A stretch of 64,000 nt of DNA from Sphingomonas sp. CCH21-G11 (GCF_001555965.1 NZ_LSHX01000029.1:124001-188000), one strand, 5' to 3'; positions 27,463 through 36,991 are shown, counted from the stretch's first letter. Made by a program: numbers and translations. The notes: a model not told the origin generated them from the sequence alone.

Positions 27463-28143
27463 ATGTCACCAAATGTGGCTTATCCTGAACATCTCTATCA
27501 TCTCACTTCGCTAGAGGCATGGGAGAAAATTCGGCAGTGCGGCGGATTGGTGCCGCAAGTGAATCCGCTGGGTAACTATGCCTTTGAACTCAATAGCTTT
27601 GTTCACCATTGGACGCGGACGACTCGATTCTTTGGAAGTGCGACTCAGGCTATAGCCCTAGGCCTCTTCGGTAGGGGGCATGATCGGCTGATCCTGCTGA
27701 AACTCAGGGTCAATCCGGAAGAGGACGAAATAGCAGTCCAGGACCTGAGCAGCATGTTCGATCGTCTGGATACGAGATCGTATATGAGCACCGTCTACAC
27801 TTGCGCGTCTTTCCCTTGGGGCGGCAAATCCATACCGGAGCTCATGATTAGAACAAGGACGGGGGCCCCCTTCCCGCTGGACCGCATCGAGGTGCTCCAT
27901 GAGATCCGTCTGTCCACGTTCGGAAACGTGAAGACCTTGGGCAGCCGAAGGTACGATCCTGAACGGTTGTGCGCTCGGATCCTCGGCAGAGAGCAGCAGC
28001 CTCTAACATGGCAAAAATACAAGAAAATTCGGTTCATGAAGTGGCACTATCGTCTCCTCGTGATCCGTGCTTTCTTGGGGCGGTGGCGTATCGCTAAAGT
28101 GGCCGCGGCTTCGAAGAAATGCCCTGAGGATATTACTCAATAG
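27463..28143 (+). CDS. Hypothetical protein, possible ADP-ribosyltransferase fold
   Basis: This is a 226-residue protein with an ATG 13 bases after the Nudix frame and a GGAGAGGG site before it. The N-terminal segment LYHLTSLEAWEKIRQCGGL resembles the opening strand and helix of DarT/Tpt1-like ADP-ribosyltransferase folds, where the His in the YHxT motif binds NAD. I could not locate the rest of the catalytic triad with certainty. The C-terminus is rich in Lys, Arg and Trp and may bind nucleic acid. Pairing with a Nudix hydrolase, a family that can cleave ADP-ribose, supports but does not prove the idea. Confidence 0.4.
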   Translation: MSPNVAYPEHLYHLTSLEAWEKIRQCGGLVPQVNPLGNYAFELNSFVHHWTRTTRFFGSATQAIALGLFGRGHDRLILLKLRVNPEEDEIAVQDLSSMFDRLDTRSYMSTVYTCASFPWGGKSIPELMIRTRTGAPFPLDRIEVLHEIRLSTFGNVKTLGSRRYDPERLCARILGREQQPLTWQKYKKIRFMKWHYRLLVIRAFLGRWRIAKVAAASKKCPEDITQ

Positions 28144-28463
28144 AAGTCGCCGATCCGTAACGTGAAACTTCCCATCAACTGAATGTCGACCGGCGCGGGA
28201 CTTCGGCTCTGACGCCGTCTTGATCATCTCCGTCATCTCGTTCCGGTCAGCCGGGCCTCGAGAAGGTCGAGTTTTTTTCGCGGCTGTCATCCGACGTCTG
28301 ACCGTAAGCGTGTTATGAGGGCCGCGGCTTACGCTACTGCTGCGACGGGTTGCTCGTTTGCCCGGCGCCAATTCCAGGGCATCAGCTCGTCCCGACGCGA
28401 TGGGGGTCAGCCGAGGTCTGCCCGCCCCGTTACGATAGCCCGGACCGGATATAGCCGCGGAAA
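28144..28463. other. Gene-free stretch with IS66-type end
   Basis: No gene is present. The segment carries a TnpC C-terminal remnant and its terminal repeat near 28300-28400, listed separately. Confidence 0.5.
28300..28400 (-). mobile_element. IS66-family right-end remnant
   Basis: The minus strand reads DELMPWNWRRANEQPVAAVA then a stop, matching the C-terminal end of IS66 TnpC. Just after it comes CGTAAGC, and a facing GCTTACG about 25 bases away forms an inverted repeat like the GTAAGC ends of IS66 elements. Upstream frames do not join up, so it is a fragment. Confidence 0.5.
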
Positions 28464-29189
28464 CTAACGCTCCACAACGTCGATCGGGAAGCCCAGCCGC
28501 ACCGCCGATTTGTGGCTTGGCGTCGTCGCCACCAGCAAACCCATCGCCAACAGCGAAGCGACGACCTCACGGCCCTTGCGCCCCTGATAGCCGGTCAGCC
28601 GACCCGCTTCGCCACGCGACAATTCGCCGGTCATCAAAGCCTCGCGCAGGATTGGAAATGCGCCCCGCGGAAACGGACCGGCCCGCGCTTCGTCATCGGC
28701 ATAGGCTTCGATCCGGCGCAGCAGCTCTTGCGGTTCAAGAATCGAGGCCATGTAGCGCATCTAATCGACGCAGGTCCGCAGGAAGAAATCGCAAAACTCG
28801 ACCAGCCCCGCCTGTGTGAGCGCGCCCCGCCCATCGCGGTCCCTACGACGCGGGCCATCGGCCACCGCCAGCAGCGCATTGTATCGCTGCGCATCACGGG
28901 CAAGCCCGCGCGACATGGACCAGAGGCTCGTCCCGATCCCCAGGCGCTTGAAGAGCGCATGGCTCATCAGCCGGGTCACCCGGCCGTTGCCGTCGAGAAA
29001 CAGGTGAATCCAGAGCAGGCGGTGATGAACCGCGCCGACTGACTCGATCCGCCGCATCTGGTTGAGGCGCGCCGGATTATAGGCCTCCTCGAACCGCGCC
29101 AGGAATCGCGGCAGGTCGTCAGCGTCGGGCGGAAGATGCCGACCGACCATCACTTCCCGCTGGTGGAGTCCCGCGCCTGTGGATGACGC
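28464..29189 (-). pseudogene. Fic-family adenylyltransferase gene, truncated and stop-interrupted
   Basis: Two frame-matched segments, 29153-28761 and 28760-28464, are separated by a single TAG. The first has the Fic motif HLFLDGNGRVTR, close to HPFxxGNGRxxR, in a helical Fic core. The second is the usual C-terminal winged-helix tail ending GFPIDVVER. Homologous proteins read CVDQV where this reads CVD-stop-M, so a CAG-to-TAG change is likely. Upstream the same frame still reads QREVMVGRHLPP, the start of the Fic core, but the N-terminal third is missing. The overlapping upstream ORF occupies another frame. Read-through of the TAG is possible but nothing here supports it. Confidence 0.75.
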
Positions 29190-29431
29190 GGCAGCTTTGC
29201 CTTGGATGCGGCGGCGGGACTAGCCATCGTATCGCTCTTTACGCCCTTGCCGGCAGATCGCGTGCAATCGCTGATCCACGTCTCAACGCGCCCGCGCAAT
29301 TTGCCAGCCGCATGGGTGTTGCGGTGGCGAAGTTCAGACAGGATCAGGTCGAGTTCACTGGCCTTGTCCCAGTTGCGCTCCGCCATGGCGCTCAACTGAT
29401 CGAGGGACAGGTTAGCGAGAAGGCGGGCCAT
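29150..29431 (-). CDS. Small hypothetical protein upstream of Fic remnant
   Basis: A 93-residue frame from the ATG at 29431 (an upstream start at 29491 is possible). Residues 1-35 form a predicted helical region (LLANLSLDQLSAMAERNWDK); the last 30 residues are low-complexity and coincide with the frame-shifted lost start of the Fic gene, so the natural protein may be shorter. It lies 90 bases downstream of the HARE-HTH gene on the same strand and may be the last member of that operon. No family is recognised. Confidence 0.4.
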   Translation of the reverse strand: MARLLANLSLDQLSAMAERNWDKASELDLILSELRHRNTHAAGKLRGRVETWISDCTRSAGKGVKSDTMASPAAASKAKLPRHPQARDSTSGK

Positions 29432-29521
29432 GTAGCAACTCGTATCTGAAGTGATGCACGCACGGAAGGATGTGCCTATACAAGGCGCCAATAAGGTCGA
29501 TGATTGGGAATTTACCTCTCC

Positions 29522-30313
29522 CTAGAAAAGCTTGTTCAGCAGCTTGGGCTCGCTCGACTTCAACCGTTCCAGCATCGTGTTGACGTAGAACATATCCGGG
29601 CTGGCCAGTGCCGGCAGGATGACGACGAGATAATCGGGCGCTTCCTTGTCGAGCAGGAAGGTTACCAGCCCCACGCCATGAATGCTGCACAGCGACTTGA
29701 GGCGGCTCATGTCGTCGCTGCTCGTCGTCCGGGGCACGACGATATAGCTTTTGTGCGAGAACAGCCGGTACGCGACCGCCTGGCCAAAGGCGACGACCGG
29801 CTGGGAGGGCGTCGCCTTGATTTCTGCGGCGATGATCTGCGGCTCGAAGCGGAAAATGTCCTGCGCACGCGGCTTCATCACGCCGAGCACATCGGGGGTG
29901 CCCCATTTGCCGCCCAGGCTGCTCCCGCCCAGCGGTTCGGCGACCGTCGCCTCGTCATTTTCGACGAGCCATTCGGCGAAGCTGGCGTAAAAATCCTGTT
30001 CGGTGAGCGTGCCAATGGCACCGGCCGCTTCATTGCCGATCGGCACGATGGCCATCGCTTCGTCGGCCGCGACCGCATCGGCGGCGTCGGCATCGACATA
30101 TTTGGCGAGCTGGTAGGTGCCCCGTGCGACCTTCACGATGTCGTCGGAGCTTGAAAAAAGCCCATGGGTTGCACCCCTGATCGAATTAAATGGCGTGTCG
30201 GGATCGACGCGCTGAATCTCCCCCAGGATTTCGTTCCAACGCAAACCGCCGGGCGAATTCTCCAGAATTTCGATGGTGCGATCCTGAATCTGCTTGCGAT
30301 TGAGCTTTGCCAT
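29522..30313 (-). CDS. HARE-HTH / PD-(D/E)xK nuclease-like protein
   Basis: This is a 263-residue protein. Residues about 5-60 (RKQIQDRTIEILENSPGGL, then WNEIL and IRGATHGLF) match the HARE winged helix found on restriction and chromatin proteins. Residues about 125-215 contain TPDVLGV and, after a short spacer, IIAAEIKA, the D...ExK arrangement of PD-(D/E)xK nucleases, followed by a helix with QAVAY and the strand KSYIVVP. It starts 10 bases after the GIY-YIG gene ends, so it is the third gene of the operon and probably a nuclease or specificity subunit of the methyltransferase system. Confidence 0.72.
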   Translation of the reverse strand: MAKLNRKQIQDRTIEILENSPGGLRWNEILGEIQRVDPDTPFNSIRGATHGLFSSSDDIVKVARGTYQLAKYVDADAADAVAADEAMAIVPIGNEAAGAIGTLTEQDFYASFAEWLVENDEATVAEPLGGSSLGGKWGTPDVLGVMKPRAQDIFRFEPQIIAAEIKATPSQPVVAFGQAVAYRLFSHKSYIVVPRTTSSDDMSRLKSLCSIHGVGLVTFLLDKEAPDYLVVILPALASPDMFYVNTMLERLKSSEPKLLNKLF

Positions 30314-30323
30314 TCATCCCCCC

Positions 30324-31175
30324 TCAATTCCGGTTCAGCCCCATTTCGCGGCTCTGCAGCTTGGCCTTCCAAAGTTGTTCGGTCACCAGAATATCTTCGA
30401 CCGACGCGGAAGACGCACAGACTTCGAGGATGCTGACCTGATAGTCGCTGGGATCGCGGCTCTTGAGCGCGACGTTGCCGCCGTGCCCGGTCGCGACATA
30501 CCCCAGCCACCGCGACAGGAAGCCGCCCTCGCCGCTCGCCGACCCGACATATTGTTCGCGCGTGCGCGGGCACGTCAGCAGATAGATGCCGCGCGAAGCA
30601 CGCAGCACCGCAGCCCAAGCGGGCGGCATCGCCTCCAGGTCGGAAAGCTGCCGCAGGAAGCGCGCGTGGCCGGGATAATCGGGCTCGCGATAAGCGCGGA
30701 GAAGTTCCTCGATCGGCTTGCGCTGGCGGTCGGCGCGCTGAATCCAGCTGCGCATCCCCGGTCCCCAATCGACCGTGAGACGACCGATATAGCCCGAGAG
30801 CGCTTCGAGCGGGCGCAGATCGTAGAGATCCGGGTCAATGCAGCCCAACGCTGCCTCGGTCTGGCCCGACAAGGGATCGATCCGATCGAACGGCGCGGTG
30901 CCGGTGCGCGTCGCATCGTACAGCCCAACGAAAAGCGTCGTTGCCGCCGGCGTCACGACAAAGCTCGCCCAGACCGGCGCGTGCAGCTTGGCGCGGCTCG
31001 CCTGGGCCTGGACCGACTGGTAGTCATCGAACTGGCCATCGCCCTCGCGCCACAGCGTAAACGGCGTCCGGCCAGCGGGGCCGCGCGCCTGATGGCGCAA
31101 CAGACGGACATCGGCGGGCGCGATCGACGCCTTGCCGAGCAGATCGGCGAAATCCAGCGGCGCCGCTGCACTCAC
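30324..31175 (-). CDS. GIY-YIG nuclease-domain protein
   Basis: This 283-residue protein starts at the GTG at 31175, chosen because it overlaps the stop of the upstream methyltransferase gene in a GTGA junction; a longer frame to 31259 would overlap that gene by 88 bases. The C-terminal 95 residues are a GIY-YIG domain: RGIYLLTCP, then EQYVGSASG, then a conserved RW...Y helix and a Glu in the last helix (LVTEQLWKAKLQ). The first 180 residues are unassigned and may recognise DNA. Translational coupling to the 1403-residue nuclease-methyltransferase points to a joint restriction or defence role. Confidence 0.78.
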   Translation of the reverse strand: MSAAAPLDFADLLGKASIAPADVRLLRHQARGPAGRTPFTLWREGDGQFDDYQSVQAQASRAKLHAPVWASFVVTPAATTLFVGLYDATRTGTAPFDRIDPLSGQTEAALGCIDPDLYDLRPLEALSGYIGRLTVDWGPGMRSWIQRADRQRKPIEELLRAYREPDYPGHARFLRQLSDLEAMPPAWAAVLRASRGIYLLTCPRTREQYVGSASGEGGFLSRWLGYVATGHGGNVALKSRDPSDYQVSILEVCASSASVEDILVTEQLWKAKLQSREMGLNRN

Positions 31176-34100
31176 CCCGCAACCTCGGCATCGGGCTGGC
31201 CCGCGATCAGTGCGTTGATCCAGGCGAGGCAAAGGTCGCGGCTGCGATAGCTGCCCCATTTTGCCGCCTCTTCGCGTTCCACGATGGGGAAGGTCGAATA
31301 GATGTAGCGGATGTCGTCGCGGCTTTGCGCGGGGTCGGCTGGATCGAACACGCCGTAGAGGATGAAATAGAGCGCATCGAGCTTGGCGCGCAGCCGCAGC
31401 CGCCGATCCTCATCCCAGATGAAGGGCGGCAGCACGTCGCCGTTCGCATCGACATGCCCCATGTCGCGCGCGAAGGCAGCGAGGTCGTGCGCGGTGTAGC
31501 TCAGTTCCAGCACCGCCGCGCGGACGATGTCGGCGGCGGTCTTGGAGCCGAAGGTTCGGGCATAAGCGGCGGGCGGGATGACCGGGAGTTGCTCGACCAG
31601 ATACCAGGCGAGATGATTGCCGTGGACCTTCTGGCGCGCGAGATAATCGAGCACGACGCTATTCAGGTTGGCAAGCACCAACGGCGCAGCCTCGGCGTAG
31701 CTTTTGGCGCTCGCGCCCTTCGTCGGAAACAGGACAGGCAGCGTATGCCCAGCGCCGAAGCGCGGGATGATCGCCGTGATCGTCGTTCGGGCGTTGGTGA
31801 CGGACGTTACGTCCTTGAGCGACAGGCACCAATCGGTCGGGGTATCCCAGCCGGTATCGCTGGCCTTTACCCAATAGCGTGGCGTCGGCTGACGGGCCGG
31901 ATCGCGGTGATCATCTTCCGTCAGGTCAGCGCCCTGTCCCGACCGGAATACATTGGCCTCAGCCAGCACAATATCCGATGCGCGATGATCGAAGGCCTGA
32001 ACCATCTTGCCTTCATAGAGCGGCACCCATTTCCCATCGGCTGACTCGAACCGATTGCCGCCCACCGGCCAGGCGCTTTCATCGCCTTCCAGTTCAGCGC
32101 GCGTACGAAACTTCCCGCTGTCGTTAGCCATGTCGAGCATTCGGACATAGCGCAGCGGCCATAGCGGGTGACTATCGCCATCGGAACGATCCGCCCACAC
32201 CGGCAGGCGCGCGTAGATGCCCGACGTAATTTCCTTGTCCCGGCGCGATCGGAAGATCGGGGCTGTGCCGCTGTTTGGATTTATGCGCGCGATTTCTTCA
32301 GCGGTGATCGGAAAGACGCGATCGGGGTCGGCGATTTCGGCGAGGTCGCGGATGAAGAAGCCGTAGGATGCGCCGTCGAAATGGCGATCGACGCCGCCCG
32401 CGATGTAGGCGCAGAATTTGAATCGATAATAGACATCGGGGAAAAACAGGCTGCCGTCATATCGCTTGTTGAAGAAGTCGATGACCCGATGGACCTGCTT
32501 GTCGCCGGTCACCTTGCGGAAGAATGGAGCCGAGCTTTGATCGGAGGCGATGCCCGACGGGATCAGCAGGCCGACCATGCCGCCGGGCTTCACCAGCGCA
32601 TGGCCGCGTTCGACGAACAGCGAATTCAAATTGGTGTCGCCACCCGACAGCAGCGGATAATGCCCGGACTTGCGGGCCATCCGCGCTGTGTCGATTGCGC
32701 GCTGTTCGGCGTGGCTGAAATCATCCCAGAGCGGATCGCCATCGGTCTTCAGCCTGGCGATCATCCGCGCCCGGTCCGATGCGCGCTGCGCCAGCGCGAT
32801 CTCAGGCCGCCGCGCCGCAAACCATTCGACCTGTTGCAGCTTGATCCGGTCCCAGGGCGGATTGCCGACGACAGCATCGAACCCGCCTTCACGGCCCTTG
32901 CTCGCCCAATTGTCCCACACGCCGGGAAACGCGATCTGCCAGTTGAGGAAGCGCTCTTCGCCGATCAGCGCGCGGGCACGTTCCCAGATCGCGGTGAAGG
33001 CGGCGACTTCCTCCGGCTTCGCGCTGCCCTCTGCCGGGGCCTTGCGTCCGCGCGCGATCGGCATCGGGTCGCCGAAGCGCCCGTCGAGCCACAGCCGCAC
33101 CAGCGGCCGCTGATCACGCGGCAAGTTGAGCCAGTCGAGCGCGTGGATGAAGCTGACGAACCCGTCGAGCTCGCCGGTCATCAGCTCGACATCATCATAC
33201 ATCGCCGCCGAACGATGCGCCTCGGCGATCTCGACATCGGTCAGCGCCTCGATCGTCTTCATGGCTTCCGCCGATCGCTGGGCATTGCGCAGCGCGTCGA
33301 TGTAGAACAGCTCGCCGCCCTCACCCGCCTTGTCGATCGCGTCGCGCACCCACAGCCCGAACAGGCTGTCGCCGCTGCGCAGGTGATGATCGATGAACGA
33401 CAGCGGCGCGCCAACCGTGAAGGTGTGCAGCCACAGCGCGACCTTGGCGAGCTCGACCGCCATCGGGTTCTTGTCGACGCCGTAAACGCAGCGCTTCAGC
33501 ACCATGCGGCGGACGATGTGGCGATCGTCGAGCTGTTCGGGATCGATCGTCCAATTCGCCGCGCGCGCATTGCGCTGAATCGTGGCGCGAATGTCCTCGA
33601 TCTTGTCGGCAAGCGGAGAGGTGTAGTGCAGATCGGTGCCAAGCACCGCGACTTCGGCCATCGCGTCGAGCACATGATCCGCCAGCGTATCGACCAGGCT
33701 GACGAGGAAATGGCCCGAGCCCATCGCAGGGTCGCACACCCGCAGCGACAGGATGGCATTGGCCGGGTCGGCATCGCGCAAGGTACGCCGCTGATAGTCT
33801 TCGGCATCCTTGGGATCGAGCTTGCCTAGCGCTGTACGGAACGCATCCAGACGTTCGGTGATGAGCGGTTCGAGCGTTTCGTCGAGGATCAGGCCGACGA
33901 GTTCGTCGGGCGTGTAATAGCTGCCGCTGTTCTTGCGTGCGAACAGGTTCGGCCGGACGGTGAGCACGCCATTCTCGTCGCGGATCAGCTCGAACTCGAG
34001 CAGCCGTTCGTAGATTGACCCGAGCTGTTGAACCGACAGATCGCGGTAGTTGATATAGCGCCGCTCGCCCGACGAGCGCTCGTAGGACAGCGCATCGAGT

Positions 34101-35383
34101 GCCGGGGCCATGACGCTGTCGGGCACGCGCGCGGCGCTGAGCAACGGCGTACCGGCAGTCGCAAACAGCCCGCCATTGTAGGGCGGGATGCCGACCGATC
34201 CGTCGCCCTGGTCGATGATCCGCGACAGATCGGCGACGTGGCTCCAGATGCGCGCGGCGGACGACGAAAACGCATCACCACTGGTGATCCGCCGACCGAC
34301 ATCCAGCCGCAGCGGGCGGAGCGCATAATCGTCGTAGCGCGGGTCATTGACCGGCAGCAGGTCGCGATCCTCGGCATAAAGCAGGAACAGCAGCCGATAG
34401 AGCAGCACCAGCGCGGCATCGCGCACGTCGCCCAGTGGCGCATCCGGCGCGCTGTCCGCGATCGCGGTGGCAAGGCTGGGGAAAACGATATCGAACACCA
34501 GCTTGGACAGGCTGGCGGCGACGCGCTCTTCGTAAAAGGCTGCTTCGGCACGAGCGCGGTCGTGGAACGAGCGTTGGTCTGCGCCGTCGCGCAGGAACGC
34601 CTCGCGCCCGAACATGACCGCGAAAACACGCAGCCAATGGTCGCGCGTCGCTGCATCGGCGAACAGATCGTCGCCGCCCAGCCCAAGCACGCGACCCAGA
34701 TCGATTTCCAGAAATTCTTCCGAAATCGACCGCGCGCCCGCCCAGTAAAGCCGCCAGCGCGTGCCGTTGGTGAGGATGCCCCAGCGCAGCGCGCCGCCCG
34801 TCAGGTCGTCAATCCGGCGCAGATAGCGCAGCATCTGGGTTGATGGCGCGGTGGTTTCATCGCGGCCGGATGCACGGTCGAGCGGGCGCGCCCAACGCTT
34901 GCTTTCGACGACCGCGAGGCCGTGCGCATAGCGCCGCCATTGGTCGCTGAGCGCGTTGGCCGCCGCCTTTGCCGCGGCGTCGGCGAACAGCAAACCATCG
35001 GGCACGTCATCGCGCCCCGTGACAGTCAGATTCTGCTGACGAAGTGATTCCGACCAGCCCAGCGCTGCCAGCACCGGCCAGATGAAATCGTCCTCGGTCT
35101 GGCTTTCGTTCGTGCGCTGGTTCTGCGGAAACGCCGCGGCGATCTCATTGAACCGCGCGCGCAATCCGGCCACGTCGACGGCGCGATACGCAGCGGTAGC
35201 CGTGATCGCTTCGACGAGATAATCGGTGGTGAACAGCGCACCGGAAATGAACAACCCAGAATCAGTCAGATGCGCCCCCTCCGTGTCGTGGAGAGTAGCG
35301 AGGCGCACCGCTTCTGGCAAAGTCCAGTGCCACGAAAACCATTCTCGTAGGATATCGCTTTCCCTGCCGTCCAAGCGCGCCAT
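31172..35383 (-). CDS. Type IIG-like restriction nuclease-methyltransferase (Eco57I family)
   Basis: This is a 1403-residue protein. Residues about 100-170 contain VPDGLLF followed by LAVVESKRW, a PD-(D/E)xK nuclease signature. The central methyltransferase has motif I as CDPAMGSGHFL near residue 554, NPMAVELAKVALWLHTF near 635, and the catalytic motif IV NPPW near 843, specifying N6-adenine methylation of the Eco57I/gamma class. The C-terminal third carries a target-recognition region ending in GNHLAWYLVEQLPVIPP. Nuclease, methylase and recognition in one chain is the Type IIG plan; BREX PglX and DISARM methylases share the central domain but lack the nuclease. It is the first gene of a three-gene coupled operon. 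Confidence 0.85.
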   Translation of the reverse strand: MARLDGRESDILREWFSWHWTLPEAVRLATLHDTEGAHLTDSGLFISGALFTTDYLVEAITATAAYRAVDVAGLRARFNEIAAAFPQNQRTNESQTEDDFIWPVLAALGWSESLRQQNLTVTGRDDVPDGLLFADAAAKAAANALSDQWRRYAHGLAVVESKRWARPLDRASGRDETTAPSTQMLRYLRRIDDLTGGALRWGILTNGTRWRLYWAGARSISEEFLEIDLGRVLGLGGDDLFADAATRDHWLRVFAVMFGREAFLRDGADQRSFHDRARAEAAFYEERVAASLSKLVFDIVFPSLATAIADSAPDAPLGDVRDAALVLLYRLLFLLYAEDRDLLPVNDPRYDDYALRPLRLDVGRRITSGDAFSSSAARIWSHVADLSRIIDQGDGSVGIPPYNGGLFATAGTPLLSAARVPDSVMAPALDALSYERSSGERRYINYRDLSVQQLGSIYERLLEFELIRDENGVLTVRPNLFARKNSGSYYTPDELVGLILDETLEPLITERLDAFRTALGKLDPKDAEDYQRRTLRDADPANAILSLRVCDPAMGSGHFLVSLVDTLADHVLDAMAEVAVLGTDLHYTSPLADKIEDIRATIQRNARAANWTIDPEQLDDRHIVRRMVLKRCVYGVDKNPMAVELAKVALWLHTFTVGAPLSFIDHHLRSGDSLFGLWVRDAIDKAGEGGELFYIDALRNAQRSAEAMKTIEALTDVEIAEAHRSAAMYDDVELMTGELDGFVSFIHALDWLNLPRDQRPLVRLWLDGRFGDPMPIARGRKAPAEGSAKPEEVAAFTAIWERARALIGEERFLNWQIAFPGVWDNWASKGREGGFDAVVGNPPWDRIKLQQVEWFAARRPEIALAQRASDRARMIARLKTDGDPLWDDFSHAEQRAIDTARMARKSGHYPLLSGGDTNLNSLFVERGHALVKPGGMVGLLIPSGIASDQSSAPFFRKVTGDKQVHRVIDFFNKRYDGSLFFPDVYYRFKFCAYIAGGVDRHFDGASYGFFIRDLAEIADPDRVFPITAEEIARINPNSGTAPIFRSRRDKEITSGIYARLPVWADRSDGDSHPLWPLRYVRMLDMANDSGKFRTRAELEGDESAWPVGGNRFESADGKWVPLYEGKMVQAFDHRASDIVLAEANVFRSGQGADLTEDDHRDPARQPTPRYWVKASDTGWDTPTDWCLSLKDVTSVTNARTTITAIIPRFGAGHTLPVLFPTKGASAKSYAEAAPLVLANLNSVVLDYLARQKVHGNHLAWYLVEQLPVIPPAAYARTFGSKTAADIVRAAVLELSYTAHDLAAFARDMGHVDANGDVLPPFIWDEDRRLRLRAKLDALYFILYGVFDPADPAQSRDDIRYIYSTFPIVEREEAAKWGSYRSRDLCLAWINALIAGQPDAEVAG

Positions 35384-35731
35384 CGGAAAGGAAACGAGGA
35401 GTTGGCCGGGAAGGGAAAGGGGAGAGATTTATGAGGGCAAGATAAATGCCAGGGCACTTCCGCCTCCCAAGCTCTTGATACAGCTTGGTTTTCGCCGTGC
35501 TACCCCGTCGGCCAGCGTGCCGCGTGAAGCATATTTCTGAGTGATTTCAATGCTCTTTGTGGCACCATGCCGCCTTGCTGAGCGGCATTTGCTCTATGTA
35601 TGTGCTGTTGCGACTTACATGTTCGCCATGGTGGAGATCGCGATCATCAACAAAACATCGGCCTCTGAACCGCACTCGCTGGCGGCAATCGCGAAGCGTG
35701 TGCGTCCTGACGACCTTCAGCAAAAGGCAGC
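35384..35731. other. Divergent intergenic region, nothing recognised
   Basis: This region separates the minus-strand restriction operon from plus-strand genes and must hold both promoters. A 77-codon plus frame at 35541-35774 overlaps the next gene in another frame and has no recognisable content. Confidence 0.4.
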
Positions 35732-35950
35732 ATGGATGGAACGCCGCTCGCTACTTTCTTTGCAGAGCGTATAAATAGCCGAGAGATTTGCCCGCATTCT
35801 ATTGAAACCTTGATCGATGTGGTTCGGTCGGTTTCGCTGCTGGCAGTGCATCGCGACCGGTTTGACTCGCCGCAGCGGTTTCAAGCCGCCGCAGCGACGC
35901 TGATCGACGCGGTATCTCAAGGCCTGACTAGACGTGAGGCACATTCATGA
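35732..35950 (+). CDS. Small hypothetical protein
   Basis: A 72-residue protein starting ATGGATGGAACG. Its stop overlaps the start of the next gene in an ATGA junction, which supports translation of both. The sequence (IETLIDVVRSVSLLAVHRDR, helical and charged) has no recognised motif. Confidence 0.5.
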   Translation: MDGTPLATFFAERINSREICPHSIETLIDVVRSVSLLAVHRDRFDSPQRFQAAAATLIDAVSQGLTRREAHS

Positions 35951-36483
35951 CCGCCGAAAGCCGTGTTGCTCGCGCCTTCGGGTTAGATGAAGTGGGCTGG
36001 GCTCGCCACGCCAATCCGTGGAGCGGGTGGACCCGGTTCACGACCTGCCTACCGCTGCTCGTGCTCGCCATCTGGAGTCGCGTCTGGTTGGGCTGGTGGT
36101 CGCTTGCGCCCACTCTTCTGGCGCTGCTTTGGATATGGCTGAACCCACGCGCATTCGGTCCCGTTCGTGACGATCGCTATTGGATCGCCAAGGGCGTTTT
36201 CGGCGAACGGTTATGGTCAAACAGGCATCGTGTCGCGGTACCGAACCGCCACAAGGTCATGCCAAATGGGCTCAATATCGCATCTCTGATGGGGTTTCCC
36301 TTCGTGGTTTGGGGTCTCGTCACGCTCGATCTCTGGCCAACGGTTTTCGGCATAGCCGTGATTACGGTCGGAAAGCTCTGGTACATTGATCGCATGGCCA
36401 TCCTCTACGAAGACATGATCAGCAGTCATCCGGAGCTCCGCTATCGGCCACCCCAATCATGTGCGGTATCGACCGGGCGGTGA
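35947..36483 (+). CDS. Membrane protein, DUF6653-like
   Basis: This 178-residue protein has two hydrophobic helix pairs: TTCLPLLVLAIWSRVWLGWW with LAPTLLALLWIWL, and FPFVVWGLVTLDLWPTVFGI. The opening HANPWSGWTRFTT and the segment NPRAFGPVRDDRYW followed by GVFGER match a small family of predicted membrane proteins annotated as DUF6653; the function is unknown. It is coupled to the upstream 72-residue gene. Confidence 0.6.
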   Translation: MTAESRVARAFGLDEVGWARHANPWSGWTRFTTCLPLLVLAIWSRVWLGWWSLAPTLLALLWIWLNPRAFGPVRDDRYWIAKGVFGERLWSNRHRVAVPNRHKVMPNGLNIASLMGFPFVVWGLVTLDLWPTVFGIAVITVGKLWYIDRMAILYEDMISSHPELRYRPPQSCAVSTGR

Positions 36484-36956
36484 CAGCTTCTGGAAGCGAG
36501 CAAGATCGTTGCGAACCGCATTTTAGGGTCAAGAGCCGCCGTTTGTGTCGATCCAAGGCTGAGAGGCGGCAATGCGCCCTCATCTCGGTCATTGCGGCTC
36601 GCCCGCTCACTGCCTGGAAGCGGATATAGTTGCCTTTCACCAAGGGGACGGGGTTTGGGACATTCTGGCTGTCCAATAGCAACTTCGACGACGGCGGGTT
36701 GCGCCAAGAGCCGACAATTCTTGATTATCGACAGGGATCGCCAGAAAGCTTCGGATGATTTTTCGATGACTCCAGGGTCGTGAAAAGCTGTCTGCGTACG
36801 GCGGACATTATTGTGTTTGAAGCGCGCCGCTCTTGAACTGGCGTGCTGTTGAGCCTCCTAGGCAATGCGATTGACTCGACCGTCTAGACGCATTCAGCTC
36901 TCGTAGGTCGCGCCGCACGAGCAGCCTTGGGGCGGATCTGCCTCGAGCGCCAGGCC
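36484..36956. other. Gene-free stretch before tetR-type gene
   Basis: These 473 bases carry only short overlapping frames without motifs. The promoter of the following regulator begins at 36957. Confidence 0.4.
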
Positions 36957-36985
36957 TTGATTCTTGATCGAAACATAAACATAAT
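36957..36985 (+). promoter_or_regulatory. Sigma70-type promoter of the TetR gene, apparently leaderless
   Basis: TTGATT (36957-36962) and CATAAT (36980-36985) are spaced by exactly 17 bases. The ATG of the regulator is at 36992, about where transcription should start. There is no Shine-Dalgarno sequence in front of the ATG, in keeping with a leaderless messenger. Confidence 0.5.
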
Positions 36986-36991
36986 CCCTAG

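Noticed and set aside
31325..33829. Plus-strand frames of 239 and 553 codons
   Set aside because: They are opposite the nuclease-methyltransferase gene, whose motifs are clear.
35541..35774. 77-codon plus-strand ORF
   Set aside because: It overlaps the coupled 72-residue gene in another frame and has no recognisable start context.
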